DNA of 11,043 nt from Erysipelotrichaceae bacterium UBA6182 (GTDB lineage Bacteria > Bacillota_I > Bacilli_A > Erysipelotrichales > Erysipelotrichaceae), in assembly GCA_002422065.1 (NCBI GenBank), contig DITO01000057.1, positions 1 to 11,043 of the forward strand. The letters run 5' to 3'. Both the position numbers and the translations under genes were made by a program. The notes under the pieces are model-generated. The model was not told the origin of the DNA, ran no database searches, and worked only from the letters and a program-made list of their open reading frames with translations. Each line of letters opens with the position of its first letter. Position 1 is the first letter of the stretch. Below are positions 1 to 6,459 of the stretch, one piece after another.

Positions 1-30
1 TTTTGACCCCTTAAACAAGGTGATCCTGAT

Positions 31-183
31 ATGAGATTACGTTACTGGTTTCGCTTCTCCTCCATCTTGAATGACTACAAATCACTTGATGGAGGTTCGC
101 TTATGCCGGTCGAATATTTCTCTATTCACTGGATATTTAAATTCTTTGTGGTATTTGTATTGTTAGATACACAGTATCTATAA
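31..183 (+). CDS. Possible small hydrophobic protein or leader peptide (50 aa), with an internal in-frame start at 103
   Basis: I do not recognise this protein. An ATG at 31 is preceded by the Shine-Dalgarno-like AAGGTGA at 17-23 with 7 nt spacing and opens 50 codons ending in TAA at 181-183. The N-terminal half is basic and aromatic (MRLRYWFRFS). The C-terminal half is hydrophobic, with the stretch IHWIFKFFVVFVLL near the end, and could form a single membrane segment. A second in-frame ATG at 103 has a better ribosome binding site (GGAGGT, 91-96, 6 nt spacing) and would give a 26-residue protein carrying just the hydrophobic part. Codons such as CGC, TCC, GTC and CCG are more GC-rich than in the genes that follow, which may mean a different origin. 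It lies just before the late operon and could be a leader peptide, a small membrane protein or a chance ORF. Confidence 0.4.
   Translation: MRLRYWFRFSSILNDYKSLDGGSLMPVEYFSIHWIFKFFVVFVLLDTQYL
59..95 (+). promoter_or_regulatory. Hairpin sequestering the internal ribosome binding site at 91-96
   Basis: CCTCCATC (59-66) is perfectly complementary to GATGGAGG (88-95), giving an 8-bp stem with a 21-nt loop. The 3' arm contains the GGAGG that serves the ATG at 103, and the 5' arm is an anti-Shine-Dalgarno sequence. TTCGCTT occurs as a direct repeat just outside both arms (50-56 and 96-102). Ribosomes starting at ATG 31 would unwind the stem. The layout is therefore suited to controlling start choice or coupling, but that role is inferred. 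No T-run follows, so it is not a terminator. Confidence 0.5.
164..180. promoter_or_regulatory. Perfect short palindrome, possible operator or hairpin upstream of the late operon
   Basis: TAGATAC (164-170) and GTATCTA (174-180) are perfect inverted repeats around the 3-nt centre ACA. A weak promoter-like pair, TTGTAT at 155-160 and TATAAA at 179-184 with an 18-nt spacer, would place the palindrome between -35 and -10, as in a repressor or activator site. The palindrome also overlaps the 3' end of the small ORF at 31-183. No T-run follows, so termination is unlikely. The promoter reading is weak because the -35 matches the consensus at only three positions. Confidence 0.3.
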
Positions 184-206
184 AGTGAAAGTAGGAGAAA
201 CGAGCT

Positions 207-620
207 ATGAGTAGATGTTCAATCTGCAATAAAACATTCATAGGACATGGGAATAACCCAGCACCATTTAATGGAGAAAAGTGTTGTGATGAATGTAATC
301 GAAACTATGTTGTACCTTTAAGAATTTATCAGATCACTAAAGAACCAAAAAACGCAGTTTTATTCAAAGAAGATGGAACCGTAACAACGATTACACCTAA
401 GGATGAGTACTTCACACTGGATGAACTTCAAAGCCTTGTAGAGGGATATATTGAACTCTATCCTGCAAGATATTTGAATCACTATATAGTATGTGATGAA
501 GAAGGACTTCTTAAGCGAAGAAAAAGAAACGAGTCATTTCGCCAACTAACAGGTATTGGATTATTAGGCAATGTTCTATTATGTCCAGAAAGAATATTCG
601 AGGTGCCAAATTATGAGTAA
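207..620 (+). CDS. Zinc-ribbon protein with a DUF3846-like C-terminal region
   Basis: This 137-residue protein has an N-terminal metal-binding cluster, C4-x2-C7 and C26-C27-x2-C30, typical of a small zinc ribbon or treble clef. Residues about 68-128 (DEYFTLDELQSLVEGYIELYP through GNVLLC) follow the pattern of DUF3846-type phage proteins: a 'leeLQ-vgGyIE' helix, then a strand reading V-C-[DN]-E-[DE]-G, then a closing 'G[ND]V' strand. The function is unknown. The start at 207 has AGGAG at 193-197 upstream. The gene ends inside the start of the small terminase gene, so the two are probably co-translated. In many related phages this place holds an HNH endonuclease that helps packaging, but no HNH catalytic residues are visible here. 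A DNA-binding or packaging accessory role is only inference from position. The domain assignment is moderately sure. Confidence 0.8.
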   Translation: MSRCSICNKTFIGHGNNPAPFNGEKCCDECNRNYVVPLRIYQITKEPKNAVLFKEDGTVTTITPKDEYFTLDELQSLVEGYIELYPARYLNHYIVCDEEGLLKRRKRNESFRQLTGIGLLGNVLLCPERIFEVPNYE

Positions 621-948
621 ACTAAATTGTGTCTATGAAGAGTACATAAGGCTTTCAAGCCTTTTTGCTTTAGATAGTCTAGACTCAGGAAAACGAACCT
701 TGGTTGAAGAATTGCTTCAACAGGCAGCATTCATGAAAATGGAACTCGAAATATTAAAAGAGCAGATACATAGATATGGGGCTGTTCAAATATCAACAAG
801 TGGAAAACAACGTCAGAGCGAACCAGCGAAATACTATACTAAACTGATGTCTTCGTTCTCCTCTACGTTAAAAACAATTAGTGCAATAATGGGTAAAAAT
901 AGTGGTGAAGAAGATGATGAACTTGATAAGTTCCTAAAAGGTTTATGA
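613..948 (+). CDS. terS: Terminase small subunit, P27-like
   Basis: This is probably the DNA-recognition subunit of the packaging motor, which binds the concatemeric phage genome and hands it to the large subunit. The chosen ATG at 613 overlaps the TAA of the preceding gene and has GAGGTG at 600-605 with 7 nt spacing. An upstream in-frame ATG at 571 lacks such a site. The product is 111 residues and mostly helical. Its second half resembles P27-family small terminases: a long helix (MELEILKEQIHRYG), a polar loop with conserved-looking S/N-E-P, then a YYTKLMSSFSSTLKTISAIMG helix and an acidic tail. It ends in an ATGA overlap with the large terminase gene. The family call rests on this pattern and on position, since small terminases diverge quickly. 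Confidence 0.8.
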   Translation: MSKLNCVYEEYIRLSSLFALDSLDSGKRTLVEELLQQAAFMKMELEILKEQIHRYGAVQISTSGKQRQSEPAKYYTKLMSSFSSTLKTISAIMGKNSGEEDDELDKFLKGL

Positions 949-2582
949 ACTATCTCTTAGATTACTATGAAGAGATTAAGAATGGGAGCATCCTAGTTGG
1001 CCAAGAACTGAGGTCAGTCCTGGATCAACTTGTTTTAGATCTAGATAATCCTAAGTTCATATTCGACTTACACGCAGGAGATATTAGAATCCGTTTTATC
1101 GAAACATTTTGCAAACATACGAAATCGCCATTTAATGGACATCCATTTCTTTTAGAACTATGGGAGAAAGCACTACTACAAACGGCATATGGTTTTAAGT
1201 ATGCAGATACAGGATTCAGAAGATTCAATGAAGTCATTTTGTTAATCGCTCGAAAGAATGGAAAAACTACATTTGTTGCTGGAATCGACTTGGCTGAATT
1301 TTTCCTATCACGTGGTGGAGTTGATATTGTTTGTGCCAGTAACACCTCTGACCAGGCAAGTATCTTATTTGAAGAAATTAATAATATGCGTGAGGGTTCA
1401 AAAGCACTATCTAGCGAAAAGAGAAGCAAGAAGAATATATTCTACATATACTCACCCAAAACAAAGAACAAAATTAAGAAACTCTCAGCTCAATCTAGAA
1501 ATAAGGATGGATATAACATTGAAGTAGGTTGTATCGATGAAGTTCATGAGATGACTGACTCAAAAGTTTATGATGCAATCAAACAAAGCCAATCAACTAA
1601 AAAAGAACCACTAATCTTCATCATCACAACAGAAGGTACAGTGACAGAAGGATTTCTTGATAAGAAGCTTCAATACTGTAGAAAAATGATTAAGGGCGAG
1701 ATAGAAGATGAAAAATTATTAGCTTGGTTATACACCCAAGATTCACAAGATGAGATTTATGCAAATAAGAAGACATGGCAAAAATCAAATCCCTCATTAG
1801 GTAGTATCAAGCTCAATAGTTATCTAGAAGATATCATGAACAAGTCTAAAAACGACTTATCTACTCGAGTTACTATGCTGTGTAAGGACTTCAACATAAA
1901 ACAAACTGAATCCGGTTCTTGGCTGACCTTCTCGGATTTAAACAATGAGATAAAGCATTTGATATCATTAAAAAACACATATGCAATTGGAGCTGTAGAC
2001 TTATCCAATACGACAGATTTAACTTGTGCATTGCTACTTATTCAAAAAGACAATACAAAGTATATCCTCCCACATTTCTTTATGCCAAAAGATGTCATGT
2101 TCAAACGAATTGAAGAAGACTCAGTTCCATACAATCTATGGCATCAACAAGGGTTCATCACACTTACAGATGGAAATCAAAATGATTTTTCGCTAGTCAC
2201 TAAATGGTTTCTTGAGAGAGTCCAAAAAGATGGTATAAGACCATTGTGGGTTGGATATGATCCTTGGAATGCACTCTACTGGGTTAAAGAAATGGAAGAA
2301 ATGGGATTCACCATGGAAAAAGTAAGACAAGGTGTTTACACTTTATCAGAACCCATGAAGCAATTGGAAGCTGATTTAAAGAACAAGATTGTTAACTATA
2401 ACAACAATCCAATCTTAAAATGGAATCTAGCAAATACTCAAGCAAAAATTGATATAAATGGAAATATTCAACCAAGCAAGTTAAGCAGCAAGTTTCGTAG
2501 AATTGATGGTACTGTTGCTTTGATTATTGCTTATGCAGTACTAAATCGATACAGAATCGAATATGAACAGATGGTGAGATAA
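945..2582 (+). CDS. terL: Terminase large subunit (ATPase and nuclease)
   Basis: This is the packaging motor, which docks on the portal, hydrolyses ATP to drive DNA into the prohead and cuts the concatemer. At 545 residues it has the usual length for the HK97/P27-associated Terminase_1 family. The N-terminal ATPase shows a Walker A-like ARKNGKTT at residues 102-109, a Walker B CIDEVHE at 196-202 with catalytic Glu199, and a coupling motif IITTEGT at 226-232. The C-terminal RNase H-like nuclease shows candidate metal-binding acids D352 (AVDLSNTTD), D439 (VGYDPWN) and D521 (RRIDGTVAL). The start overlaps the small subunit stop (ATGA), with AAAGG just upstream. The stop overlaps the portal start by one base (TAATG). 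The gene appears intact. Confidence 0.96.
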   Translation: MNYLLDYYEEIKNGSILVGQELRSVLDQLVLDLDNPKFIFDLHAGDIRIRFIETFCKHTKSPFNGHPFLLELWEKALLQTAYGFKYADTGFRRFNEVILLIARKNGKTTFVAGIDLAEFFLSRGGVDIVCASNTSDQASILFEEINNMREGSKALSSEKRSKKNIFYIYSPKTKNKIKKLSAQSRNKDGYNIEVGCIDEVHEMTDSKVYDAIKQSQSTKKEPLIFIITTEGTVTEGFLDKKLQYCRKMIKGEIEDEKLLAWLYTQDSQDEIYANKKTWQKSNPSLGSIKLNSYLEDIMNKSKNDLSTRVTMLCKDFNIKQTESGSWLTFSDLNNEIKHLISLKNTYAIGAVDLSNTTDLTCALLLIQKDNTKYILPHFFMPKDVMFKRIEEDSVPYNLWHQQGFITLTDGNQNDFSLVTKWFLERVQKDGIRPLWVGYDPWNALYWVKEMEEMGFTMEKVRQGVYTLSEPMKQLEADLKNKIVNYNNNPILKWNLANTQAKIDINGNIQPSKLSSKFRRIDGTVALIIAYAVLNRYRIEYEQMVR

Positions 2583-3763
2583 TGGGAGTCTTCAATCGTA
2601 AGAAAACAAAAGATTTGTCACAATCATTTTTATCAGTGAATGTCGCTGAGATTTTTAGTGACTTTGGTTCGAATATCCTAAACTCTGACACAGTGAAGAT
2701 ATGTATTGATTGCATAGCAAGTCATGCGTCAAAATTGAAGCCTAGACACATTAAAGAATCAAAGACTCTTGTAGAAGAACAAAAGGGTTCTTTGTCATAC
2801 TTATTAAAACACCAACCAAATGAGCTTATGAGTCCAAGTGATTTTATTTATAAGATTGTGTCTTTGTTATATCTCAACAATAATGTCTTTATCTATCCGA
2901 AATTTAACGATCGTAATGAAATAGAAGCACTATACCCAATTAAACCAAATACTGTTGAAGTTAAGAAAGATACGAGTGGAACAACCTTTCTAGAAATGTA
3001 TTTTGATGATGGAAAGAGTTATCTCATTTCATATGATTCACTCATCCATTTGAAAAGATACTTTTATAGTAACGAAATATTCGGTGGGAATGGAGCGATT
3101 GCAGATCATAGAGCTGTACTCAAAACGATTGCAATTAATGATTCAATTCTGCAAGGTATTGATAATGCAATCAAATCATCATTTCAAATCAAGGGATTGC
3201 TCAAAATGAATGCTATGTTGTCGCAAGAAGATAAGAACAAACAAAAGGAAATCTTTGATAATGCACTAAGAACGAGCATCAAAGAAAACAATTCAGCGAT
3301 AATCCCTGTAGATTTAAAAGCAGATTACGTTCCACTTTCTAGTGATCCTAAACTTGTGGATGCAGCAACACTTGATTTCCTCAACAAAAAAATCCTTTCT
3401 TATTTCCGAGTGTCAGAACCAATTTATAACAACAACTATACCGAAGAACAGTTCAACTCTTTTTATGAAGGAACAATTGAACAATTATCCATCAAACTAT
3501 CAGAAGAGTTTTCTAGAATTCTATTATCAAGAAAACAGAAAGAAGATGGCGAACAAATCATCTTCTACAGTGAGAGATTACAATATGCATCCTGGAATAC
3601 TAAAGTCAATGCAATAGAAAAACTCATGGGACTAGGTCTCATGAGTTTGAATGAATCTAGAGCATTACTGGGTCTTGAACCAGTTGAAGATGGAAACAAA
3701 CGACTTCAAAGTTTAAATTATGTTGATTCAACAAAGGCAAATGATTACCAGATTGGTAAGTAA
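2582..3763 (+). CDS. Portal protein, HK97 family
   Basis: The portal forms the dodecameric ring at one capsid vertex. It is the docking site of the terminase and the channel for DNA entry and exit. The 393-residue length fits HK97-type portals. Family features include the N-terminal helix with V-x-x-C-I-x-x-I-A near residues 38-46, the NNNVFIYP strand at 99-106, and the ADYVPLSSDPKLVDA segment at 247-261. After these come LDFLNKKILSYFRVSEPI, from 264 on, and a C-terminal crown helix ending in G-L-M-S-L-N-E-S-R and GLEPVEDGN-x6-LNYV (351-381). The start is coupled to the terminase stop. It is followed by the only interruption in the operon, although portal and protease genes normally lie next to each other. 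Confidence 0.95.
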   Translation: MGVFNRKKTKDLSQSFLSVNVAEIFSDFGSNILNSDTVKICIDCIASHASKLKPRHIKESKTLVEEQKGSLSYLLKHQPNELMSPSDFIYKIVSLLYLNNNVFIYPKFNDRNEIEALYPIKPNTVEVKKDTSGTTFLEMYFDDGKSYLISYDSLIHLKRYFYSNEIFGGNGAIADHRAVLKTIAINDSILQGIDNAIKSSFQIKGLLKMNAMLSQEDKNKQKEIFDNALRTSIKENNSAIIPVDLKADYVPLSSDPKLVDAATLDFLNKKILSYFRVSEPIYNNNYTEEQFNSFYEGTIEQLSIKLSEEFSRILLSRKQKEDGEQIIFYSERLQYASWNTKVNAIEKLMGLGLMSLNESRALLGLEPVEDGNKRLQSLNYVDSTKANDYQIGK

Positions 3764-3772
3764 TTAAGCACT

Positions 3773-3985
3773 TCAACCTTTAAGTTTAACCCACAATTTA
3801 ATCGCATCATCAATAATATATTTTTTACCCATTTTATGATTTACCCTTGAAAACAAATCTCTAATATTATTCGTAGATAAGTCAGAGCAATTTTGATATG
3901 TAAAATCTATTAATTCTTCAAGTGTTATGTCAGATTGATCGTTAATCATGTCATTTAGTAAATCAAACACATCATCTCTACACAT
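3773..3985 (-). CDS. Unrecognised 70-aa protein on the opposite strand (moron candidate)
   Basis: I do not recognise this protein. It is the only gene pointing left, and it sits between the portal and protease genes. It has a strong GGAGG (complement of 3993-3997) 7 nt before its ATG at 3985, and a near-consensus extended -10 upstream at 4016-4024. It ends with TGA 10 bases past the portal stop. The product begins acidic and helical (MCRDDVFDLLNDMINDQSDI), continues with 'TLEELIDFTYQNCSDLS', and ends basic (HKMGKKYIIDDAIKLWVKLKG). It looks like a compact helical domain, perhaps a small regulator, with no signal peptide or membrane segment. Its own signals and reversed strand are what a moron gene shows: an added gene expressed apart from the late operon, often from a prophage. 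The function is unknown. Confidence 0.8.
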   Translation of the reverse strand: MCRDDVFDLLNDMINDQSDITLEELIDFTYQNCSDLSTNNIRDLFSRVNHKMGKKYIIDDAIKLWVKLKG

Positions 3986-4015
3986 ATTTTATCCTCCAAA
4001 AGTTCATTTATTAAT

Positions 4016-4024
4016 ATTATATCA
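4016..4024 (-). promoter_or_regulatory. Extended -10 promoter for the minus-strand 70-aa gene
   Basis: Read on the minus strand, 4024-4016 is TGATATAAT, a perfect TATAAT with the TG of an extended -10 element in the correct place. No good -35 is present (GGGTCA at a 17-nt spacer), which extended -10 promoters can tolerate. Transcription would start near 4009 and give a short leader carrying GGAGG before the ATG at 3985. It would allow expression of the small gene when the late operon is silent. Confidence 0.55.
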
Positions 4025-4055
4025 ACAAGTCTTCAGTTTGACCCCCAAATATTTG

Positions 4056-4092
4056 AAACTCTTTCGATACAATTGATATATCGAAGGAGTTT
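4056..4092 (+). promoter_or_regulatory. 14-bp hairpin covering the ribosome binding site of the protease gene
   Basis: AAACTCTTTCGATA (4056-4069) pairs with TATCGAAGGAGTTT (4079-4092) over 14 consecutive positions, with a single U-G wobble, around a 9-nt loop. The 3' arm contains AGGAG (4085-4089), the Shine-Dalgarno sequence lying 8 nt before the protease ATG at 4098. Folding would therefore block initiation. The stem is followed by a T-rich stretch (TTTTTATT), so a weak intrinsic terminator for transcripts coming from the portal gene is the main alternative. As DNA, the near-symmetric site could also be an operator. The pairing is seen directly; the role is inferred. Confidence 0.6.
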
Positions 4093-4097
4093 TTATT

Positions 4098-4700
4098 ATG
4101 AATAAAGAGATTAGATTATCAGAATTAAGACTTAATAACGAAAACGAAGAAATGGTTTTAGAAGGCTATGCCATCGTTTTTAACAAAGAAACAGTTATTG
4201 GGGATGAGAAACGTGGATTCATAGAAGTTATAGATCGAAATGCTCTATTGTTTACCAATATGAAAGATGTCCCTCTCAAATACAATCACCAAGATAACTT
4301 TCTTGTTATTGCGAGAACACGTAATGAATCACTCACACTAGAAGTGGATGATGTAGGACTCAAAGTAAGAGCAAAACTACTAGATACTGCTTCGAACCAG
4401 GACATCTACAAAATGGTTCAAAATGGTCTTCTAGATAAGATGTCTTTTGCTTTTAGTGTGAAAGAACAATCATGGGATAGAAGTGGTGAAATCCCAAAAA
4501 GAACCATCAAGTCAATCGAAAGACTGTATGATGTCTCGATTGTAGATACCCCAGCTTATGAAGATACATCGATATATGCTCGTAGTCTAGATACCATGGA
4601 TATGGAATTAGATGCCTTGGATAAGGAAGAGATCAATCGAAAAACAAATCTTGTAAGAAAAAGACTAAACATAAAATTGAAAGGAACACTAACATTATGA
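4098..4700 (+). CDS. Prohead protease, HK97 family (peptidase S78/U35)
   Basis: This is a serine protease packed inside the prohead. It cuts the N-terminal delta domain from the capsid protein and then degrades itself, allowing capsid expansion. At 200 residues it has the usual size. Expected family features are visible: His64 in KYNHQDN, Ser116 in LLDKMSFAFSV, and the downstream RLYDVSIVDTPAYEDTS segment (142-158), where Asp145 stands at the position of the third catalytic acid. The N-terminal LEGYAIVFNKETVIG is also typical. The ribosome binding site (AGGAG, 4085-4089) lies in a hairpin. The gene is the first after the minus-strand insertion and ends in an ATGA overlap with the capsid gene. 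Confidence 0.94.
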   Translation: MNKEIRLSELRLNNENEEMVLEGYAIVFNKETVIGDEKRGFIEVIDRNALLFTNMKDVPLKYNHQDNFLVIARTRNESLTLEVDDVGLKVRAKLLDTASNQDIYKMVQNGLLDKMSFAFSVKEQSWDRSGEIPKRTIKSIERLYDVSIVDTPAYEDTSIYARSLDTMDMELDALDKEEINRKTNLVRKRLNIKLKGTLTL

Positions 4701-5839
4701 ATGCAAATGTGCGTATGAAAGAAATTGAAGGGCGAATTGCAGAAATCAGAAAAATCTCGGATGCTGCATCGCTTGAAGAATTAGAAAATCTTGAATTGGA
4801 AGTGGATAAGTTAAATGAAGAAAGAAATGTCTTATCCAAAAAGATTGAGATGGCAAAGAAATTTGACCCAACTCCAGTGATTGAAACAAAGTCAGGTGGA
4901 TTGCCAAAAGAAGCACTTGAAAAGCGTGGACTCGATTTGCGTGAAAAACGCACTATCCAAGTATCACAAGATGAAATCCTATTACCTGAACACATCGATG
5001 GAAAACTAGCAGTTTATCCATTCAGTGAAGTATCAACATTGGTCGATAACATCAATTTGGTTAACCTAGTTGGTGGAGAAACATATAAAAAGACCTTTGT
5101 TAAAGGTTCAGGAACGGCAGGATACACACAAGAAGGTGCTGATTACAATGAATCAGAGCCATCATTTGGCTATTTGACAATCACCAAGTGCAAATTAACT
5201 GCTTACACTGAGATTACTGAAGAACTTGAAAAGTTGCCAGCAATCAATTATCAAAATGAAGTCATTAAAAATATCAAAACAAGTCTTAAAAAGAAGTTGT
5301 CTCTTGAAATTCTTAAAGGTGCAGGTGGATCTAATCAGTTCACTGGTATTTTTAGTCAAAATGCAACTGCTCTAGCAGATACTACTGATGTTGAAGTATC
5401 AGAGATTAACGAAGACACGCTTGATGATATCATTTACGCTTATGGTGGACCTGAAGAAGTTGAAGGTAGTGCGATTCTTATCCTAAGTAAAGCAGACCTT
5501 CGTGCTTTTGCAAGACTACGCACTGAAGAAGGACGTAAGGTTCATACGATTGACTATGTGAATCACACCATCGATGGAATTTTCTATATCATCAACTCGA
5601 ATTGCGAATCAATTAGCAATTCAGCTACGTCTACTGGATCATATTGCATCGCATATGGTTCACTTAAAAACTATGAAACAGCAATCTTTTCACCAATTGA
5701 AATCAGCAAATCAACTGATTACAAGTTCAAGCAAGGAATTATTTGCTATAAAGCATCTGTCTTTGCTGGTGGGAACGTTGTTGGGTACAAAGGATTTGTT
5801 CGTGTTAAAAAAGGTGCAGTAACACCAACTGGTGAATAG
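4697..5839 (+). CDS. Major capsid protein, HK97 fold
   Basis: This protein builds the icosahedral shell. Its 380 residues begin with a charged coiled coil (about 1-55, EIEGRIAEIRKISDA onward). This matches the delta domain, which acts as the built-in scaffold, so no separate scaffold gene is needed and none is seen. The delta domain should be removed by the protease encoded just upstream. The cut probably lies in or after the linker at about 65-100, though the exact site cannot be read. The mature part shows family landmarks: the TQEGADYNESEPSFG segment at 144-158, the spine helix TEITEELEKLPAINYQNEV at 171-189, and the C-terminal DYKFKQGIICYKASVFAG strands. The start is ATGA-coupled to the protease gene. 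Confidence 0.95.
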   Translation: MNANVRMKEIEGRIAEIRKISDAASLEELENLELEVDKLNEERNVLSKKIEMAKKFDPTPVIETKSGGLPKEALEKRGLDLREKRTIQVSQDEILLPEHIDGKLAVYPFSEVSTLVDNINLVNLVGGETYKKTFVKGSGTAGYTQEGADYNESEPSFGYLTITKCKLTAYTEITEELEKLPAINYQNEVIKNIKTSLKKKLSLEILKGAGGSNQFTGIFSQNATALADTTDVEVSEINEDTLDDIIYAYGGPEEVEGSAILILSKADLRAFARLRTEEGRKVHTIDYVNHTIDGIFYIINSNCESISNSATSTGSYCIAYGSLKNYETAIFSPIEISKSTDYKFKQGIICYKASVFAGGNVVGYKGFVRVKKGAVTPTGE

Positions 5840-5843
5840 TCCT

Positions 5844-6128
5844 ATGAGCGTTTCATCAAGTTTACTGAACCTGGTAAAATCCTCATTGATGATTAGTGAA
5901 TCCGAATCATTTGCGGACACTGAATTAAGCGCTCTAATTGAAAGTGCACTCACCCTCGTTAAATCAACTGGGGTGAGTGATACTCATCTTTTAGACCACG
6001 ATGTTCAAAGCCTGGTTCTCATTTATGTGAAAACCTTTTTCGGATTTAAAGGCGATGGTTCTGTAAAAGAATTACCTCAAGCATTCTATTTCCTTTTAAA
6101 ACAAGTATCCATATCTAAAGGTACTTAA
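5844..6128 (+). CDS. Head-tail adaptor (connector), HK97 gp6-like
   Basis: This is likely the ring protein that binds below the portal and begins the neck. The ATG at 5844 was chosen because GGTGA (5831-5835) lies 8 nt upstream and overlaps the end of the capsid gene. A GTG at 5832 in the same frame has no such site. The 94-residue product is helical, with an N-terminal helix (SLLNLVKSSLMI), a helix ADTELSALIESALTLVKSTG, and then DVQSLVLIYVKTFFGF. This follows the usual gp6/Phage_connect_1 pattern of helices with small-hydrophobic spacing. The call depends strongly on position directly after the capsid gene. Confidence 0.8.
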   Translation: MSVSSSLLNLVKSSLMISESESFADTELSALIESALTLVKSTGVSDTHLLDHDVQSLVLIYVKTFFGFKGDGSVKELPQAFYFLLKQVSISKGT

Positions 6129-6129
6129 T

Positions 6130-6459
6130 ATGCCATTCCCTAATAGTCCCAACACTAGACTGAACTTGATTTCTGTTCAGCAAGTTAGAGAAAAATACAA
6201 AGTATTGACTAGCAGAGAAGTCATTGGAATTATCAGATCACTCACCAGAGAAGAATGGAAAGTTTCAGTTGAAACCAAGATAAAAATAGAAATCAAAGTG
6301 CAGCTGAATACATTTTCTTATCAAGAAGAAAAACTAGTTAAGATGAACGATTCTTATTATCGTGTTGAAAGAACCTTTTTTGGTGGTCAATATGTGGAAC
6401 TCTATTTATCCAAAACTGGACTAAGTGATGGTGACTTCCTATGGGAACAATCAATTTAA
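6130..6459 (+). CDS. Head closure (stopper) protein
   Basis: By position and size (109 residues) this is the head-closure protein that joins adaptor to tail and stops DNA leaking from the filled capsid. The sequence has little helix and many beta-type stretches (KVSVETKIKIEIKVQLNTF, SYYRVERTFFGGQYVELYLS), which fits the small beta-barrel of such proteins. AAAGGT lies about 7 nt before the ATG. The gene starts one base after the adaptor stop and overlaps the neck gene by 19 bases. I see no diagnostic motif, so synteny is the main evidence. Confidence 0.68.
   Translation: MPFPNSPNTRLNLISVQQVREKYKVLTSREVIGIIRSLTREEWKVSVETKIKIEIKVQLNTFSYQEEKLVKMNDSYYRVERTFFGGQYVELYLSKTGLSDGDFLWEQSI

Noticed and set aside
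571..612. Longer N-terminus for the small terminase from ATG 571
   Set aside because: It has no ribosome binding site and would overlap the previous gene by 50 bases, whereas ATG 613 has GAGGTG 7 nt upstream and a typical stop/start overlap.
1025..1429. 134-residue antisense ORF inside the large terminase gene
   Set aside because: It lies opposite the conserved ATPase region with Walker A and is a shadow of it.
4038..4081. Rightward promoter for the protease gene (TTGACC at 4038 or TTGAAA at 4053 with TACAAT or GATATA)
   Set aside because: Spacers are wrong for TTGACC/TACAAT, and TTGAAA/GATATA would start RNA inside the ribosome binding site. No convincing pair remains.
3764..4097. Group I or II intron or insertion sequence between portal and protease
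   Set aside because: Both flanking genes are complete, the insert is short, and no transposase, reverse transcriptase, terminal inverted repeats or intron-type domains are seen.
5832..5843. GTG start for the head-tail adaptor
   Set aside because: No Shine-Dalgarno precedes it. ATG 5844 has GGTGA at 8 nt.
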